DNA from: Sebastes aleutianus | Taxonomy: Eukaryota > Chordata > Actinopteri > Perciformes > Sebastidae | DNA: 64,000 nucleotides | Assembly: GCA_916700875.1 (NCBI GenBank) | Contig: CAKAKS010000062.1 | Span: 20,654,126-20,718,125, forward strand | Direction of reading: 5' to 3' | Shown: one piece after another, positions 23,970 to 39,263 of the stretch | How the letters are laid out: each line of letters begins with the position of its first letter | How positions within the stretch are numbered: position 1 is the stretch's first letter | Translations under genes and position numbers: made by a program | Notes under the pieces: model-generated | What the model was told of the DNA's origin: nothing | Seen by the model: the letters and a program-made list of their open reading frames with translations, nothing else | Database searches by the model: none

Positions 23970-24507
23970 AGGTACAGTGTGTAGGATTTGGCGGCATCTA
24001 GTGGTGTGGTTGCAGATTGCAACCAACTGAGTCCCCCTTTCGCTCACCCCTCCCTTCCCAAGATTGCGGTAACATGAGCCACAGAGTGCAAAACTGTGGT
24101 AACGTCGTTCGCCTCGCTCAGATGCCATCCTTACCATAATAACACTACTTTAGGAGTAACGGTAAGTCAGATGGCGGCTGGCGGTACCACGGTTTTTCAC
24201 TCTGCAGCTCACGTTACTGAAGTTTCAAAAGCGAGTTGGAGAAATACGGTGACCTTCAGGTAACGTGAAAATGCAAAAGGCTCTCTCTAGAGCCAGTGTT
24301 TGGTTTGTCCTTTGTAGACTACTGTAGAAACATGGCGGAGCAACAAGGCGGACTCCATGAAGAGGACCCGCTCCATATATGTAGATATGAAGGGCTCATT
24401 CTAAGCTAACAAAAACACAACGAGTCTTAATTTCATACACTGATGAAAACATAATTATGAATATTATATTACATTTCTGCTAATAGATCCCCCGACACAC
24501 TGTTCCT
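23970..24507. mobile_element. TTAA-flanked miniature element (AGGTACAGTGTGTAGGATTT family)
   Basis: Left boundary TTTAA|AGGTACAGTGTGTAGG and right boundary ACACACTGTTCCT|ATAA. TTAA-type target sites point to a piggyBac-like element (inference). An inverted partial copy forms the right half of the element at 32779-33245. Confidence 0.6.
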
Positions 24508-24778
24508 ATAAGTAGGAAGCCAAATACTAGTTTACCCTGACTAGAAGAGAAAGAGATGTGAGGATGAACATCAACCAAAAAAAACAAAAAACTTAAAAAA
24601 GTGTGTTTAAACAGATAACTTCTGATTGCATGCTCAGCAAGAAACCCAAAATGGAAAATGGAGTACCATGTGTTTAATAGTGTGCACGTGTGCATGCATG
24701 TACAGTATGTGTGTTGTTTTTATTTACACGCGGAACTAAAAGCTTGACTACTTTGTCTGCAAGGCCCCCGACGCCTCC

Positions 24779-26230
<1,452 letters not shown>

Positions 26231-26240
26231 TCATTTAATC

Positions 26241-27026
26241 CAGTGGTTCTCATCCTTTTCAAGTCAGGATCCCCCAGAATAAACAGGTTGGTGTTTGCAA
26301 CCCCCTAGTTTTGTTCACCTTTTGTCCAGTGTGCCAACACGTTCTCATCCCAACTCGTCACATACTGCCGCTTTGTCACGCCCCTTGGCGTCTCTTTAAG
26401 ATTAGGCAACAAAACCACTATAGTTAGGTTTAGGAAAGAACTACATGGCACTGAACGTTATGAACACCAGACACGAACAAACAGCAGATTGTAACATGAA
26501 AGTGACACTTAACGCACGGGACACAAATGGCTGAAAGCTTTGTGTTTGTTGGACCACCACCCCTTCTTCTCGCCTGGTGTGTGTCTTTTCGCTCTTTAAA
26601 CTACGTCACCACACTCCCGGCGTCTATTCTCTGAGCGTTTACTGTTGCAGCGGATGGGTTTACATTGTAGTTAATGGAACGCCCAGTGCGTTTCATACCA
26701 ACGCTAAAGGGTGCCTTGTGCCGCGATACCGAACTCCGACGGCCGTGACAAATCCTCGGTATTTGATGCCCTGTGAATGAGAACGAGCTGTCCAGGCACT
26801 GTGGATCGTGATTTCTTCTCTCCCCCTGACCTGCCGGAAATCCCCCGTCAGAAACTCATGTGCACACTTTGACTCACAAACACGCTCAATAAAATCACGG
26901 CATATTCTAATGTATTTCCCAGTCTAAAATATGTTGTTTGATTTTTTATGTTTGTTTTTTTTCTCCTCCACAACCATCTGGTGACTCCCAGAAATTATCT
27001 CACGACCCCCTTGGGGAGAACCACTG
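26241..27026. mobile_element. hAT element remnant with perfect 8-bp target duplication
   Basis: ATTTAATC at 26233-26240 and 27027-27034. Inverted ends CAGTGGTTCTCATCC and GGGGAGAACCACTG. The interior contains GTTAGGTTTAGGAAAG-type text also found near 19 kb. There is no transposase frame. Confidence 0.85.
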
Positions 27027-27034
27027 ATTTAATC

Positions 27035-28178
27035 TATAACAATGAATCACATTTTTGTTTTAAATGATGTGTTTTATATATAGAGTCTTAATTATCAACT
27101 ATAGCTGGAGTGTCAAATGAATGTAATGAGATAGGAAAGTACAGTTTTCTCCCTAAAAGGTAGTGGAGTAGTAGTGTAAAGAAGAAATACTAAAGTATGT
27201 TTTAAGTGACTCAAATTTGTCCTGTACTTTAGAAAACATACTTTTCACTCCTGACGAGCCCCAGAGCGGTTTATATGTTTGTGCTTCGCTCTCGCTCAGG
27301 AGATGGCACACAGCGCTTAAATATTTCATTTAAAAAATCTTTGTCATTCCACATTCATACGTGCACATGGCATGCTAATGCTAACCCACATCTCTGCACA
27401 GCTGACAAATCTTCAAATCTGTGCTAGAAGACTAAATGCATTCAGGCGTGCTAACTAACGCCAAAGCTAGGACTCACTCCTGGGCCATTTAGGTTGACCT
27501 ACTTGGTTCATATGTTGCCCTGCTTCAGCCACACTCTTTAGTCTTCCCTCATGTGTTTGATGACTTGTTATACGTCTGACAGGGCGACCTGCAACGTGCA
27601 TTATGGTTTTGATCAAAGGCTTTGAGCTGGAGGTGTGATTTGGGTCACGGTCCTGCAGAGCAGAGGAGACACACGGCAGCTTCTGGAGGTGAATGGCTCT
27701 CTGTTTGTATTCACTGCGAGCGCTTCACATTACCTGCAAGTATTGTTGAAAATGAGTCTCTGTCTCCTTCTAATTAAGGTGCGGGTAACAACCAGCACCT
27801 TCAGCAGAGCATGCACATATGCAGACAGACACAAACACTCAACACACACAAACATGTACACACACACACACACACACACACAGACATCACAACCCGCTGC
27901 TGCTACCGCGGAGAAGGGTTGAACAGATGTTGAGGAATTTAAGATGCAAAAGGGAACTGGGACTCCCCCCCCACCTCACCCCCCACACACACACATACAC
28001 ACACACACACCATGTGCCCCACCTCTCTGAACCCACGCACACACACTCTACACTCCAACACACACATGAATCTACATATATTACACCCAAAACTTGAAGA
28101 TACATCTTTCTTGTCTCTACACCTTTACGGTCTGTACGGATGGTCATGCATACACATGTACGTACACGTGCATGCACA

Positions 28179-28213
<35 letters not shown>

Positions 28214-31089
28214 GTACATGCATTGTGGCCCACATCCCCCTCCAGGCTGGCCCGGCTCATAAGGGGCACCATGTGGCACTCTATTCCCTCTGGCACGAGG
28301 CAGCGACTCTGCCAGCTCTGCATTGTCCTCTGCCCGCTGGAGAGCACGCGCCCAAGCCGTGGCCCCTCTCTTCCTCCGTTCCGTCTTCATCCCTCTCTCT
28401 CTCTTTCTCCCTCTTTCCTCTTGTTTACCATACATGAACTGAGATGGATGTCGTTTGCTTGCTTTTCGGTCTCCAAAGTGCACCGAAACTTAAGATGAAT
28501 GGGTGTGTGTTTGTGATGGAACACTGTTGGGAAATCTTGTTCCCGCGCCTCATTGTCTGCCTTTGTGTCCCGCCAAATTTCCATCCGCCGTCCAACCGAA
28601 GTAGTAAATGTTGTTGAATAGCGCTGGCGTAGACCGTCGATAGCTTGGATCTCTGACAAATAAAAGCCAGCAATGACATATATTCTGTGCCCCAGTGATT
28701 GATTGGTTGGTTGGGTCCTTCATTCTCTTGTTCACTTCCCTGTTGATTATATTATATTATATTATATTATATGCCTCTCAGTGTGAACGGTTTGACAGAC
28801 GCAGACGCAGCTTTGCTGGAGCATCGTCAACAGTGAGGTAGAGGAATATTCAGTAGAAAACACAAGATCAGTCATGTTTTAAGATTAAAAACATGTTGTT
28901 GTTTTTTTAATTTCCAAGTACACTTCTTCAATTTGTTACCGCAAAAAAATGCTAAATCTTACCTTAAGCACAGTATGTTCGTCTACCTACTAGTCAAAAT
29001 ACCTCATAACACTTAATATAAGACACAATCACCTAACAATTAACATTTCAGTGAGATATAGGGACATGTTTTCAGATAATGCATCTTGAATATCTTATTA
29101 CGCGACAAAATACTACTTTTAAGCATTAAAGGGCTTATTATGACACACAGCACTTCCTAGTTCTAGTGTAATAGAGCTGTTTCCCCAGCTAATTTCAAGA
29201 TATCTTCTTATCTTGAAAGGCCTGAATATTACATCTTATTTCAAGAAATCTTACCAAGAGAATTTTCACTTGTTCCACTGGCAGATTTGACTTATTACAA
29301 GCAACATTGTAAAGATATATATATGTTTTTTAAACTTATTTTTAGGGTGGCCTATTAAATAATGTAGGTAAAATGTATTCCAAAGCCTTTGGAGCTGTGG
29401 GTGGGTGTCTCCTCTCTACAGGCTGGTCAAATCATGATGAGAAAGTGTTTACAGGTGATGGTGATACACAGGTGTGTTTAGTAAATCAGTGTGAGCTGCC
29501 TCTGCCATTAGATGCACGGACCCTGATTGCAGAAACTGCAAGAGATAATCACATTATCACTTATAGGATTTCAATTTAGTACAGGGATCTGTTCCATTTG
29601 CCACGATTTAATAGGATTAGATTCATCTCAATGAAGCTTTTATGATTATTTGATGATATTTGGTCCGTTGTAGCAGCAAGTAATAGTAGGATACATTAAA
29701 GAGAAAAAGAGATATGATTGAGATGTTATTTCAGCAATGCAAAAAATTGTGCAAAATAACTGCATTGACAGGTGCAAAAATAATGACATAATGACACGTT
29801 GTGAAGTAGAGAACAATACAAATATACATTAATTAAAACATTAAATATAAAATTCACAGAAAGAGGAATGGAGAGAGGTTCATATTTGACAGCTTATTTT
29901 GTACACAGAGTGTACTAATATTTGTGTGAACAAGGGGTATTGATGAAAACTGTGATATTTAAATAGAAATGTTGATATCATGTTAATAATACACATATGA
30001 TAATCCAGCGCCTCTTAAATCATTTTAAATATGGTTACAGACTCTCTCTCCACCTCCCTACGCTCGTATTTTGAGTATAATTCATTTGCCAAAAAACAGA
30101 CAAAACACACAATAAACAAAGTTAAAGGTGACTGATTTTTTTTTATAGATATCGTGATAATATCTTTATTGTGAAATTCTTTTGGCCATGATAATCGTGT
30201 AGGGAATATCTGATAATGTGACAGCCCTAGTGAGAACCATTAGTGTCATTAGGGTCTGTACTGACTGACAAAAAGTCATCAGTGCCGTCGGGAGGAAATC
30301 GTGTGAGTGATGGTTTGATTTCTCGGAGGGAAGCGGCTCCGTCCCTCCTTCCTCCACCACACAGCTGCTCTGAGGAGCGCGGGGCTCCGCGGGGCTCTGG
30401 GTAGCCTTAGCTCTCTGTGCTTGGGTGAGAATTAGCCAGCTTTAGCGCTCGCCTCGCCTGGTAATCCCTTAATCTGGCTAGGCTGAGGAGGAAGGCTTTG
30501 GAGGAGAGATGGTGTGTCAATCCATGTCTTCACATCTCTCTTGGCACAGCGAGGCAACTCAGAAAACATGGAGAAGTTTGCAGTCGAGAGTTTTGTGCCT
30601 TTAATGAATTTGGCGGGTTGTTCTGTGTGAGATCTTCTTTATTAACACGGCGTTGCATTTTTTAAACATCAATTTAACAATGCCAAATTTATTGTGATAT
30701 TAGTTTATTTATAAAACGCGGCATTGGTTGAGAGTATTGTAGCCTGTATTTCACACCATGGTACTTAGAGCGTTTCTTACATTTAAGACCACATTTCCAA
30801 TACACCCTGTTGCATCCTGGGGGCAAACAGGACGTTGCTTCTTAAACCTATAATAGCTGCTTTTTGTGTGAACATAACATTGATATATCATCACCTTTTT
30901 AACTGATATGGAAAACTTGTTAGGAAACAGACCCCCTTTTCACGTTGTTACATTATTTTCACATTGTTATTTGATAAATTGTTATTATAAGAATATGGAT
31001 TATATCCACTTTAAATTATGGTTTTCACTCCAGCTTCACTGGAGAAGTCATGACTTTTAAAGAGATGCTTTTTAGTTTAGTTTGGTTTG
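27035..31089. other. intergenic, no gene seen
   Basis: Unique DNA with CA runs near 27858-27881 and 28181-28212 and an ATATT pentamer run at 28746-28772. The tail of a hAT-like repeat ends GACAGCCCTA near 30230 (left end not found). A GC-rich stretch at 30360-30510 is unique and might be regulatory. Confidence 0.45.
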
Positions 31090-31097
31090 GTTTAGCA

Positions 31098-31412
31098 TAG
31101 GGCTGCAACTAACAATTATTTTAATTGTTGATTAATCTGTCGATTATTTTCTCGATTAATCGATTAGTTGTTTGATCTCTAAAATGTTCTAAAATGGGGA
31201 AAAATGTTGATCAGTGTTTCCCAAAGTCTAAGATGATGTCCTCAAATGTTTCATTTTGTTCAAAACTCAAATATATTCAGTTTACTGTCATAGAGGAGTA
31301 AAGAAACCAGAATGTTTTTCACATTTAACACTCAAACCGATTAATTGATTATCAAAATAGTTGGCGATTAATTAAATAGTCGTCAACTAATCGATTAATC
31401 GTTGCAGCTCTA
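31098..31412. mobile_element. palindromic-ended miniature element with TAGGGCTGCAACTAAC end
   Basis: Left TAGGGCTGCAACTAACAATT, right end ATTAATCGTTGCAGCTCTA, flanked by GTTTAGCA and GTTTAATA (six of eight). It shows long inner inverted similarity and is related to 5569-5885 and 22061-22361. Confidence 0.7.
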
Positions 31413-31420
31413 GTTTAATA

Positions 31421-32363
31421 GCAGTGAAGAAAAGTCAAGAAGGACGACACAAACATGTCATTCATTGTAGAAGTATAAGAAGAAATCTGGAGCTCAGTGA
31501 AAACAGACATCTGTGCGATATTAAAATATTAGTATTAAAAACCAAAAACCATCAGATTTCTCACAGATCCTCTCTTTAATTTTCCACTCAGTTTGTCTTT
31601 GGCTCGCTGTATTTTAAATTGGCAACGATGATTTGTTCCATTCCAGCGTTCATGTATATAATCACTAATAATATGCCCAAACAAGTCTTAAACCATGGTA
31701 CATACACAGATTTGTTTTATTCTGCTGGCTCTTATGTTATAGATATATACATACATATCTACCCTGACCAACTTGTGTTGGGATACCTGCACACGTTGGT
31801 GCCACAGAGCACAACACAAAGTTCAATGCAGTGTAGAAACCAGCTTTGGCTCACAAGCATTTTGGCTTTGTTTGTTTTCAGCAATCACATTTGATATGAT
31901 AATGATCAACTAATGTGGAAATACAGCACTTTTAAAAATAGAGGATATATGTTGTGTAGCAGAAATAAAAAAAATTTGTTTATGTAGTTTGGCACTGCTG
32001 TCTATCCAAGCATTACATGGTGTGAAATACACAAAACACATAATAGTGACAGTGCATGCATTTCTATAAAGCCCAAGTGACAATTGCCTGATGATAAGTG
32101 ATAGTTGAATAATAGTCCTGCTAATGGTCTATGAATAACAAAACATCCCGACATGTTAACATTGTCATGAATGCAATAACACAGAGGGGAACGAGGGGCC
32201 GCCTGGTACTGATTGTGCAAACACACGGTAATGAATGGCTAATGTGCTGGTGCAGAGGAGACGCTAATGCCATCCTAATTCCCTTTTGCTCAGAGCGGGG
32301 CACTGTGTCCTGAGCCTGTTAATCTGAACCCTTTAAACCTTTAATCTGGAAATCTGTCACACA

Positions 32364-32419
<56 letters not shown>

Positions 32420-32770
32420 AACACGGACAACCTGTCATTGCCTTGTAGAAGTACTACACCACCATATACCTGCCACACCTCTCTCTCTCCGTCTCTCTCT
32501 CGTTCTCCGAGACACATGTGACATATTGAGCGCCTGCAGCGAGATTCTTCCCCATGAGCGGCATTCCAGAGCAGGCCGTCCCAGGGGAGCATGGGAGTGG
32601 GGCCGGGCAGTGGTAGGTCTGGGGGCGGTTTTGGTGGGGGGGTGGAGGGGGCTTGTTGATGCAAAGGTCTGGTTGCTTAGGATGATTAGAGGGGTGTTAT
32701 AGGGGTCGAGTTAGTCTGCTGCTGTTGGTCTCTCTAGGTCACGAGTTGTGGCTTTGAAGCAGGACAGAGT
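31421..32770. other. intergenic; unique segment at 32000-32330 and (CA)n at 32361-32414
   Basis: The stretch 32000-32330 is free of repeats and evenly mixed in composition and could be a conserved non-coding element. A CA repeat follows. No coding frame is convincing. Confidence 0.45.
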
Positions 32771-32778
32771 GACCTTAA

Positions 32779-33245
32779 AGGAGTAGTATGGGTGTTTTGA
32801 AGTGAGGTACTTATCCGTAATCAGTGTATTATCTACAGTAGATGACGTTCGGCACACCTTCAGCTTGGAGAGGCAGACAGGAGTATCAGCACGGGAGCAA
32901 AGCAATGTATAGCTGTGGCGGGGCCGGCAGCAAAACGTATTTTAGCCACCTAAAAGAAAGGCCACCAGTTTATATGTACGCTATATTTAGACTATTTTCC
33001 GAGATGGAACTGAACTGAAATATAAACCAATCTGTACTGTCTTTCGTTAATGGAGTCTGGTGGCTTTGAAAGTTTCACTTTCAGTTCAGTTCTCCATCGC
33101 AAAGGGCTGTCTGACGGCACGGTTTTGCACTTGGCGGCTCATGTTACCGCAGTCTCAGAAAGGGAGGAATGAGTGGAGGGGTATTCAGTTGGTTGCAATC
33201 TGCAACCACACCACTAGCTACCACCAAATCCTACACACTGTACCT
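32779..33245. mobile_element. chimeric TTAA-flanked miniature element
   Basis: TTAA at 32775-32778 and 33246-33249. The left part (TATCTACAGTAGATGACG, GGCAGACAGGAGT) matches the end of the element at 61672-62513. The right part (TGGTTGCAATCTGCAACCAC, ACACACTGTACCT) is an inverted match to 23970-24100. It looks like two related families joined within one pair of TTAA sites. Confidence 0.6.
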
Positions 33246-33259
33246 TTAACTGAACTAAA

Positions 33260-35370
33260 ACAATGTAACCTCAGCAGTTGTCAGACCGAGCATCTCATCT
33301 ACACTTCCAGACACATCCTGTCCCGGTAGTGATCACTTTATAAATCCCCGAAGAGGAAACTAGATTGTCACCCAGGAATAAAACTAAAATAGAAAACAAT
33401 TCAAACAGGTCACAATAAACTATATGAAAGACATACTACAGTAGTGCTAAAACACTAACACATTCAGCCTATTAAACACATTCCAGGAGGACATTAAGTT
33501 AAAGGACAAAAACAATATCAGTACAATTTGATCCACATTACACTTGAAGCAAGGCCAATAAAATGCAAATAAAACAAGGAAATATCACATGCCATTCATA
33601 AGCTGTGAACACAAAGGACCTTCTGAAATGTTCTGTGCACCATCTGGGCGACCTAAACCAGTCACTCAACACTTTTTAGGCCGCTAAATACCCTAAACAG
33701 GAAGTGACCTTCATACTTAAGTATGGTTTGAACTCCTTCTGGTTCTTATTCTATGTGGTTGCTTTGCAGCGTCCTCTGTAGCTTGAATAGATATTTCATT
33801 GCTTTCAGATTTGCAGTAAAGATGATCAGCACAGACACATCTTCATGTGTGACAACCTGTTTCCATAAAGCACCTGTTTTTGGACATATTTCATGTGTTG
33901 CCATCTCGCAGCAGCACATATAGACGCCGTTTTCTAGGCCTTTCCACTGTGAGCTGTTGATTGTGTCTCTCCCTTAATTAAATTCGAATGGGAGACTTTG
34001 TGTGCGTGAGTGGAGACACTGTGCATATGCATTTTTGTCACATATTATCTTATCATTTTCCCCTCTTTCTCCGCCTTTGTCCTCGCTCCTCTCCTCATTC
34101 TCTCTGTCTGCCGGTTAATATTTCATTTGCTCTGCCGTCGTAGCGGGGCTGGTACATTAACCAGCGGTGCCAGTCGAGCTCTCTGCTTGTGGCTGGCTGT
34201 ATAAAAATAAACACACTCTAGTTGTAATGAACAGATGTCACAGAATTTAAACGTGCATACCCCCCCCTCCTCCTCCACCTCCTCCTCCACACACACAAAC
34301 ACACTTCACCCTCCTCCTCCTCATTCTTGCTCACGCGTAAAGACGCACATGCATGCATGCACACACAGCATGGAGCTATACAGTCATGCATCAACATGTT
34401 TTCAGATAGCGAAGGAGCCGCAGGATCAAGACACTTGTCCACATGATTGTATATTGAACAGAAACTCTTATACATGTATTCCCATGTGAGCTTCCGCTGG
34501 CAGAGCGAGGAGCATGGCAGGCATTGTGTTGCTCTGCCAGTCTCTTCCTCTCTTTATCTGCCTCTATTTTCCCCTTCCTCCTCCCTCCCTGTTTGTCTGT
34601 TAGTCTGACAGCAGGCTAACACTGTGGTCATTTTACACACTATTTTCATGAGGTCCTCCCATCCACTTCGCAGAACCAGCCTGTCATCCCACAATCCCCA
34701 GCGGCATCATCAGAACCCATTTTGGTACTGCGAGGAAGGGATGGGCACCAGTGTGTGTGTGTGTGTGTGTGTGTGAGAGTGTGTGTGATTGTGTGTGTCC
34801 ATCCCCCTTGTCACTCCCGATCTTTTTCCCACTGAGCGTGTGCCAGCTCTCTGTGTTTGCTGGCTGACAGGACCGAAGGAGAGACGATTGTTCTCCACGT
34901 ACCCAGAGACCCTCCCCTGCCAAGTCTGGGATGAAATCCTTTCTATAGCGCTAACTCCTCACAGTCGGGCATCTCACAGCAGAACACACACCATTACTGC
35001 TCCGGGTGGGAGGGTGATACCACGCTAAAAGTCAGTCAGACACACAGAGGTCTGTTTTACACCAACACTGCAAAAAAAATCTCTCTTTAGCGAAGTCAAG
35101 AAGCACCGTTTTTAGACTTATAATGTTTGTTTTCCTTCAAATAAGTTGTGCTGAATCAAATCAAATCCTTGTTTTTTTCATTTTCCTGGAATTAAATGAC
35201 ATTTTGTGGAATGTGATTTCAAGATGATCTGCTTTAATATCAATCTAGCAAGTCCAAAAAGAGTTCATTAACCCAAATCTATCTTTTAATTGTTTTCAGT
35301 TTATATTTAGCACATGCAGGGGAGAAACATTTGCATGCATTTTAACATGTCACCCACAATGAGTGTCCAT
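33260..35370. other. intergenic, no gene seen
   Basis: Unique AT-rich DNA, a CTC-rich patch at 34262-34325 and a GT run at 34750-34775. A short unique TAAT-containing segment at 34105-34205 could be regulatory. Confidence 0.45.
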
Positions 35371-35378
35371 CAGTTCAT

Positions 35379-35661
35379 TAGAGCTGCACCGTCTTGGTCG
35401 ATTAGTTGACTAATCGGTCGTTTTGGTCTTAGTCGACTGAGATGTCTTTAGTCGATTAGTCATTTTTTATGCTTTTTTCATGCTGAAAGACTTATTTCTA
35501 AGAAATTTATGAGCACATCTCTGGTAAACGCAAGATTTAAAATGGTGCTTTTGTGTGATACTTTGTGGAGAAACAACTCAATTTGACAGATCAGCTAATC
35601 GATTATAGTTGACAAAATCGTTCGAGTGTCAGTCGATTAAGAATTTCTTTGGTCAGCCCTA
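35379..35661. mobile_element. hAT-like miniature element with GTCGATTAGT repeats
   Basis: Begins TAGAGCTGCACCGTCTTGG and ends GGTCAGCCCTA; flanks CAGTTCAT and AAATTCAT agree at five of eight. Inverted ATTAGTTGACTAATCG-type words lie inside. Confidence 0.5.
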
Positions 35662-36495
35662 AAATTCATCCCCAGCAGCAGCAGGTGTATTAGAGGAAAC
35701 AGTTTCAGGAAAGACATGTAAAAACAAACAATTTCAGCTATCTGGTAAATCTGGCTTTCAAGGTCAAGGTTCAATTTATTCATCCATGAAAAAAAAAACA
35801 TGGGAATTAGTGCTCCCCTAATCAACCAATGCTGATTAACCAAAACAGAAAACACCTGTCTAGTTCAGGGAAGAAATTGGGGAGTTCATTCTAGGTTAAT
35901 ACTCTAAGAAGTTTGGAGGAGCTGCTGTGGAGAAGAGGAGAGAGGAGACGTGATGGACAGGACAGGAGCAAGGAGAGGAGAGGCGGGCAACGGCAGATTA
36001 AAGGTGACGGAGGAGGGATGGAGGAGATGAAAGGAGGAAGAGGAGAGAGAGGTGCGGAGGTCGTCCGGGGGGTGATCAGTGAGGTGGATGCGATGCCATC
36101 TGACAGGTCCAGCTGGGAGACCGCCCGCCCCCCCAGCGCTGCAAACTGGTCAATATGGAGGCCAATTACTGCTGCCCATGTGACCAGGGCATCATCCAAC
36201 CCTATCATAACACACGAGCACGCACACATGCACGCACACATGCCATCTGTGCAGACCAGCAACGACCCCCCCCCCCACACACACCCACCCAACCCACCTC
36301 TGATCCAGTTGCGTCCCTGTGCACGCTCCTACTTAACCTCCTAAACAGAGGCCAGACACGCCCCATGATGCACCGCCGGACGCACCAGGACATACTGGGG
36401 ACATACCAGGGACATTACCGGGACTGGGCTTCTTTCCATGAGGATATCGGTGCAAAGACTTCCCACAAACTCTCTGTGAAACACGTGATAATATA

Positions 36496-37103
36496 CTGTA
36501 TGATCTCTGTATTGAAGAAAGGGGGCATATCTTTGCAATTAAGTTAAATTAAAGTAAAAGTGAGATTTTCATGTCTTTTATATTATAAAGCAGGATTAAG
36601 TGCGGCATTATAAATACTGCTAAACTATCAAAACGCTAAATATACGGAAAAATTCACACAGCCCGTATTCAGAAATTGTGCGTTTGAAACAAGCTGTTAG
36701 GATTTCTGTCCATTTGTGATGTCACACATATACAATATTTAGACCATTACACGGTTTTAAACATAAACATTCTAAATGTGTCCCAGTTTGTTTCCTGTTG
36801 CAGTGTATGTAAATAACATCAGCTGACAGGAAGTAAACATGGACCCAAGCTGTTGCCCAGCAACGCAATTCCGTTGCAATTCCACTGAAATGCACTAAAA
36901 CGGAGCGTTTCAGACAGAGGGTAAATACAGGTATATTCAGGCTGACAGTATGAGGAAAATAAAGGTTTTTTTTTTAACATTACAGCATGTAAACATGTTA
37001 TAGTAGAAACACAAAATACAAGTATGAACCTGAAAATGAGCATGATATGGGACCTTTAAAATTTTAGTTAATTTGATGATATGACACTCTTTTACAACCA
37101 TCC

Positions 37104-37137
<34 letters not shown>

Positions 37138-37620
37138 TGTATCCATGCAGAGGCCTGCTAGCTTTGTAATCCTCCTTGTAATGTAACTGAAATTTCAAAA
37201 TATAAATGCTTTTCTCTGCAAGAATGTGGTAAATTAGGAAATATGAGGATGTCCAATGATCAAATTTGCTCTTTTTATGCTTAACTTAACTCTTTTTTTC
37301 TTGAAAGCTAAAAAAAAAAAAAAAAAACATTCTGCAAACTGCTTTAATAAGAACACAATTTTAATCAAATTTTTTCAAACTTTTTTCCTCACAATTTTGG
37401 CTTCAGTGTGCACATTAGTCCATATTTGTTGCAAGGTTACCACATGAAACCTGTCAACAGTTGAGTTTCTAAAGATGCAGCACAACCTTCTTTCAATGCA
37501 TGAGCTCATGTACAACATAACATTAGAGAGATAAATATGCATATTCATAGACCAACTCTTCACCAAAAGGCCTCACTGTTGTGTGTCTGTCTGTGTCTCA
37601 ATGACTCACAAACTCTCTGA
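36496..37620. repeat. local duplication copy A1 (interrupted by a miniature element)
   Basis: Shares GAAAGGGGGCATATCTTTGC (36515) and then TTTGATGATATGACACTC to CACTGTTGTGTGTCTGTC with copies A2 and A3. The first part is separated from the rest by the insertion at 36553-37055. The (CA)n inside is short here (37117-37137). Confidence 0.85.
36553..37055. mobile_element. TTAA-flanked miniature element (CATGATATGGGACCT end)
   Basis: TTAA at 36549-36552 and 37056-37059. The right end AGCATGATATGGGACCT is a familiar fish repeat terminus. Copy A2 at about 38760-38790 runs uninterrupted from the left flank (TCTTTGCAATTAA) into the right flank (TTTTAGTTAATTTG), so the empty site is preserved in this window. 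Confidence 0.75.
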
Positions 37621-37629
37621 ACAAACACG

Positions 37630-38700
37630 TGAACATCTGGCACCAACCAGCACCACCCCTATACCCAGTTCTTCCTTGCCCCCTTTCACCCCCCAACCTC
37701 CTCCTTCCTCCTCCTCCTCCTCCTCTTCCTCCTGCAGCCCTTGTTTCTCCCTTGGCACGACCTCCAGCAGTAGTTTAGCTCCTGCCTCGTCTTCTGCCCC
37801 ACTGCCCATGCTGCTGCACCGTGCACCATTGTGTGTGATAACAAACAGATGTTGTGGAATTTCCTCTGGATAGAATGCCAGTGACAGGCCCGCGCGCCCG
37901 CGTCTGTCTGGCAGCGCGTGGTGGGCTTCACTGGCTCATACTAGTCTGGCAGAGAGGTTGGGCCGAAAGTCTGCACGATTGTTTCCTCTCTGTACACATG
38001 TGCACTACATTTTAGTTTGCAAGTGCATGTGCCAAGAGAAGTTAACAATGCGCAATCTTTGCGGACATAAAATGCAAATGCATGTGTGTTGTATTGCCTC
38101 ATGGTTTGTTTTTTAATCACTGACAGATTGCAAATGCTCACAATCTCCAGACCAGATTATCTTTCCCCCCCTCCTCTCCTCTCTGCATTGACTCCTAAAT
38201 GCCTTCATATTTTACATCCATATTATGATCTGCATTTTGCACAAAAAAAAAAAAACAACACACACTCGGTTATTATTTTAGCTAGACGTTAATTGGAATT
38301 CACACCATAATACTTGTGACATTTTGATAATCGCACTATTGACTGTTATGTCGGACAAACACTCTTGATTTTTTTTTTCCTTCCTTACCAAGTTGAGTGA
38401 GAAAAAGAGTGGGCATGAACATGATAATTTAAACAGCGAGATTCATTCACTCACTTTTCATCCTGAGTGGAGCACAGAGTGTCACTGGAAGTTTTTTTTT
38501 ATTATTTCTTCTCAAGACTGACTGAAAATGCAAGTTAGTAGTCAGACTTTTTATTTTGCACAATTAGTGGCCTATTAAAGGATTCATTTAGCCAACAAAA
38601 AAGGGGGAATAATTCTATAAAGTCTGCATGGTTTTACACATGTGATTAACATAAATCATTCAGCTGGTGATGCCATTCACAAAAACACCTGTGAATTCCT
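37630..38700. other. intergenic between duplication copies, no gene seen
   Basis: Unique sequence with a CTCCTC run (37699-37732). No coding frame or element end is recognised. Confidence 0.5.
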
Positions 38701-38717
38701 TCATATTTGGTTTTATC

Positions 38718-38830
38718 AACATATAATATATGATCTCTTTATTGAAGAAAGGGGGCATATCTTTGCAATTAAATTAATATTTTAGTTAATTTGATGATAT
38801 GACACTCTTTTATAACCCATCCTTCCCTCT

Positions 38831-38888
<58 letters not shown>

Positions 38889-39263
38889 TCCATGCAGAGG
38901 CCTGCTGCTTTGTAATCCTTGTAATGTAACTGAAATTTCAAAATATAAATGCTTTCTCTGCAAGAATGTTAGCAAATAAGAGGATGTCCAATGATCAAAT
39001 TTGCTCTTTTTGCTTAACTAAATCTTTTTTCCTTGAAAACTAAAAAACATTCTGCAAGCTGCTTTAATAAGAACACAATTTTAATCAAAACTTTGGCATT
39101 TTTTCTCACAAATTTGGCTTCAGTGTGCACATTAGTCTATTTGTTGCAAGGTTACCACATGTAACCTGTTAACAGTTGAGTTTCAAAAGATGCAGCACAA
39201 CCTTCTTTCAATGCATGAGCTCATGTACAACATAACATTAGGAGAGAAATATGCATATTCATA
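38718..39263. repeat. local duplication copy A2
   Basis: Near-identical to A1 from GATCTCTTTATTGAAGAAAG to ATGCATATTCATAG but without the TTAA insertion, and with an expanded CA run at 38835-38883. It joins A3 directly. Confidence 0.9.

Noticed and set aside
27887..28483. 198-codon minus-strand open frame
   Set aside because: Crosses two CA/GT repeats and has no recognisable domain; composition follows simple sequence.
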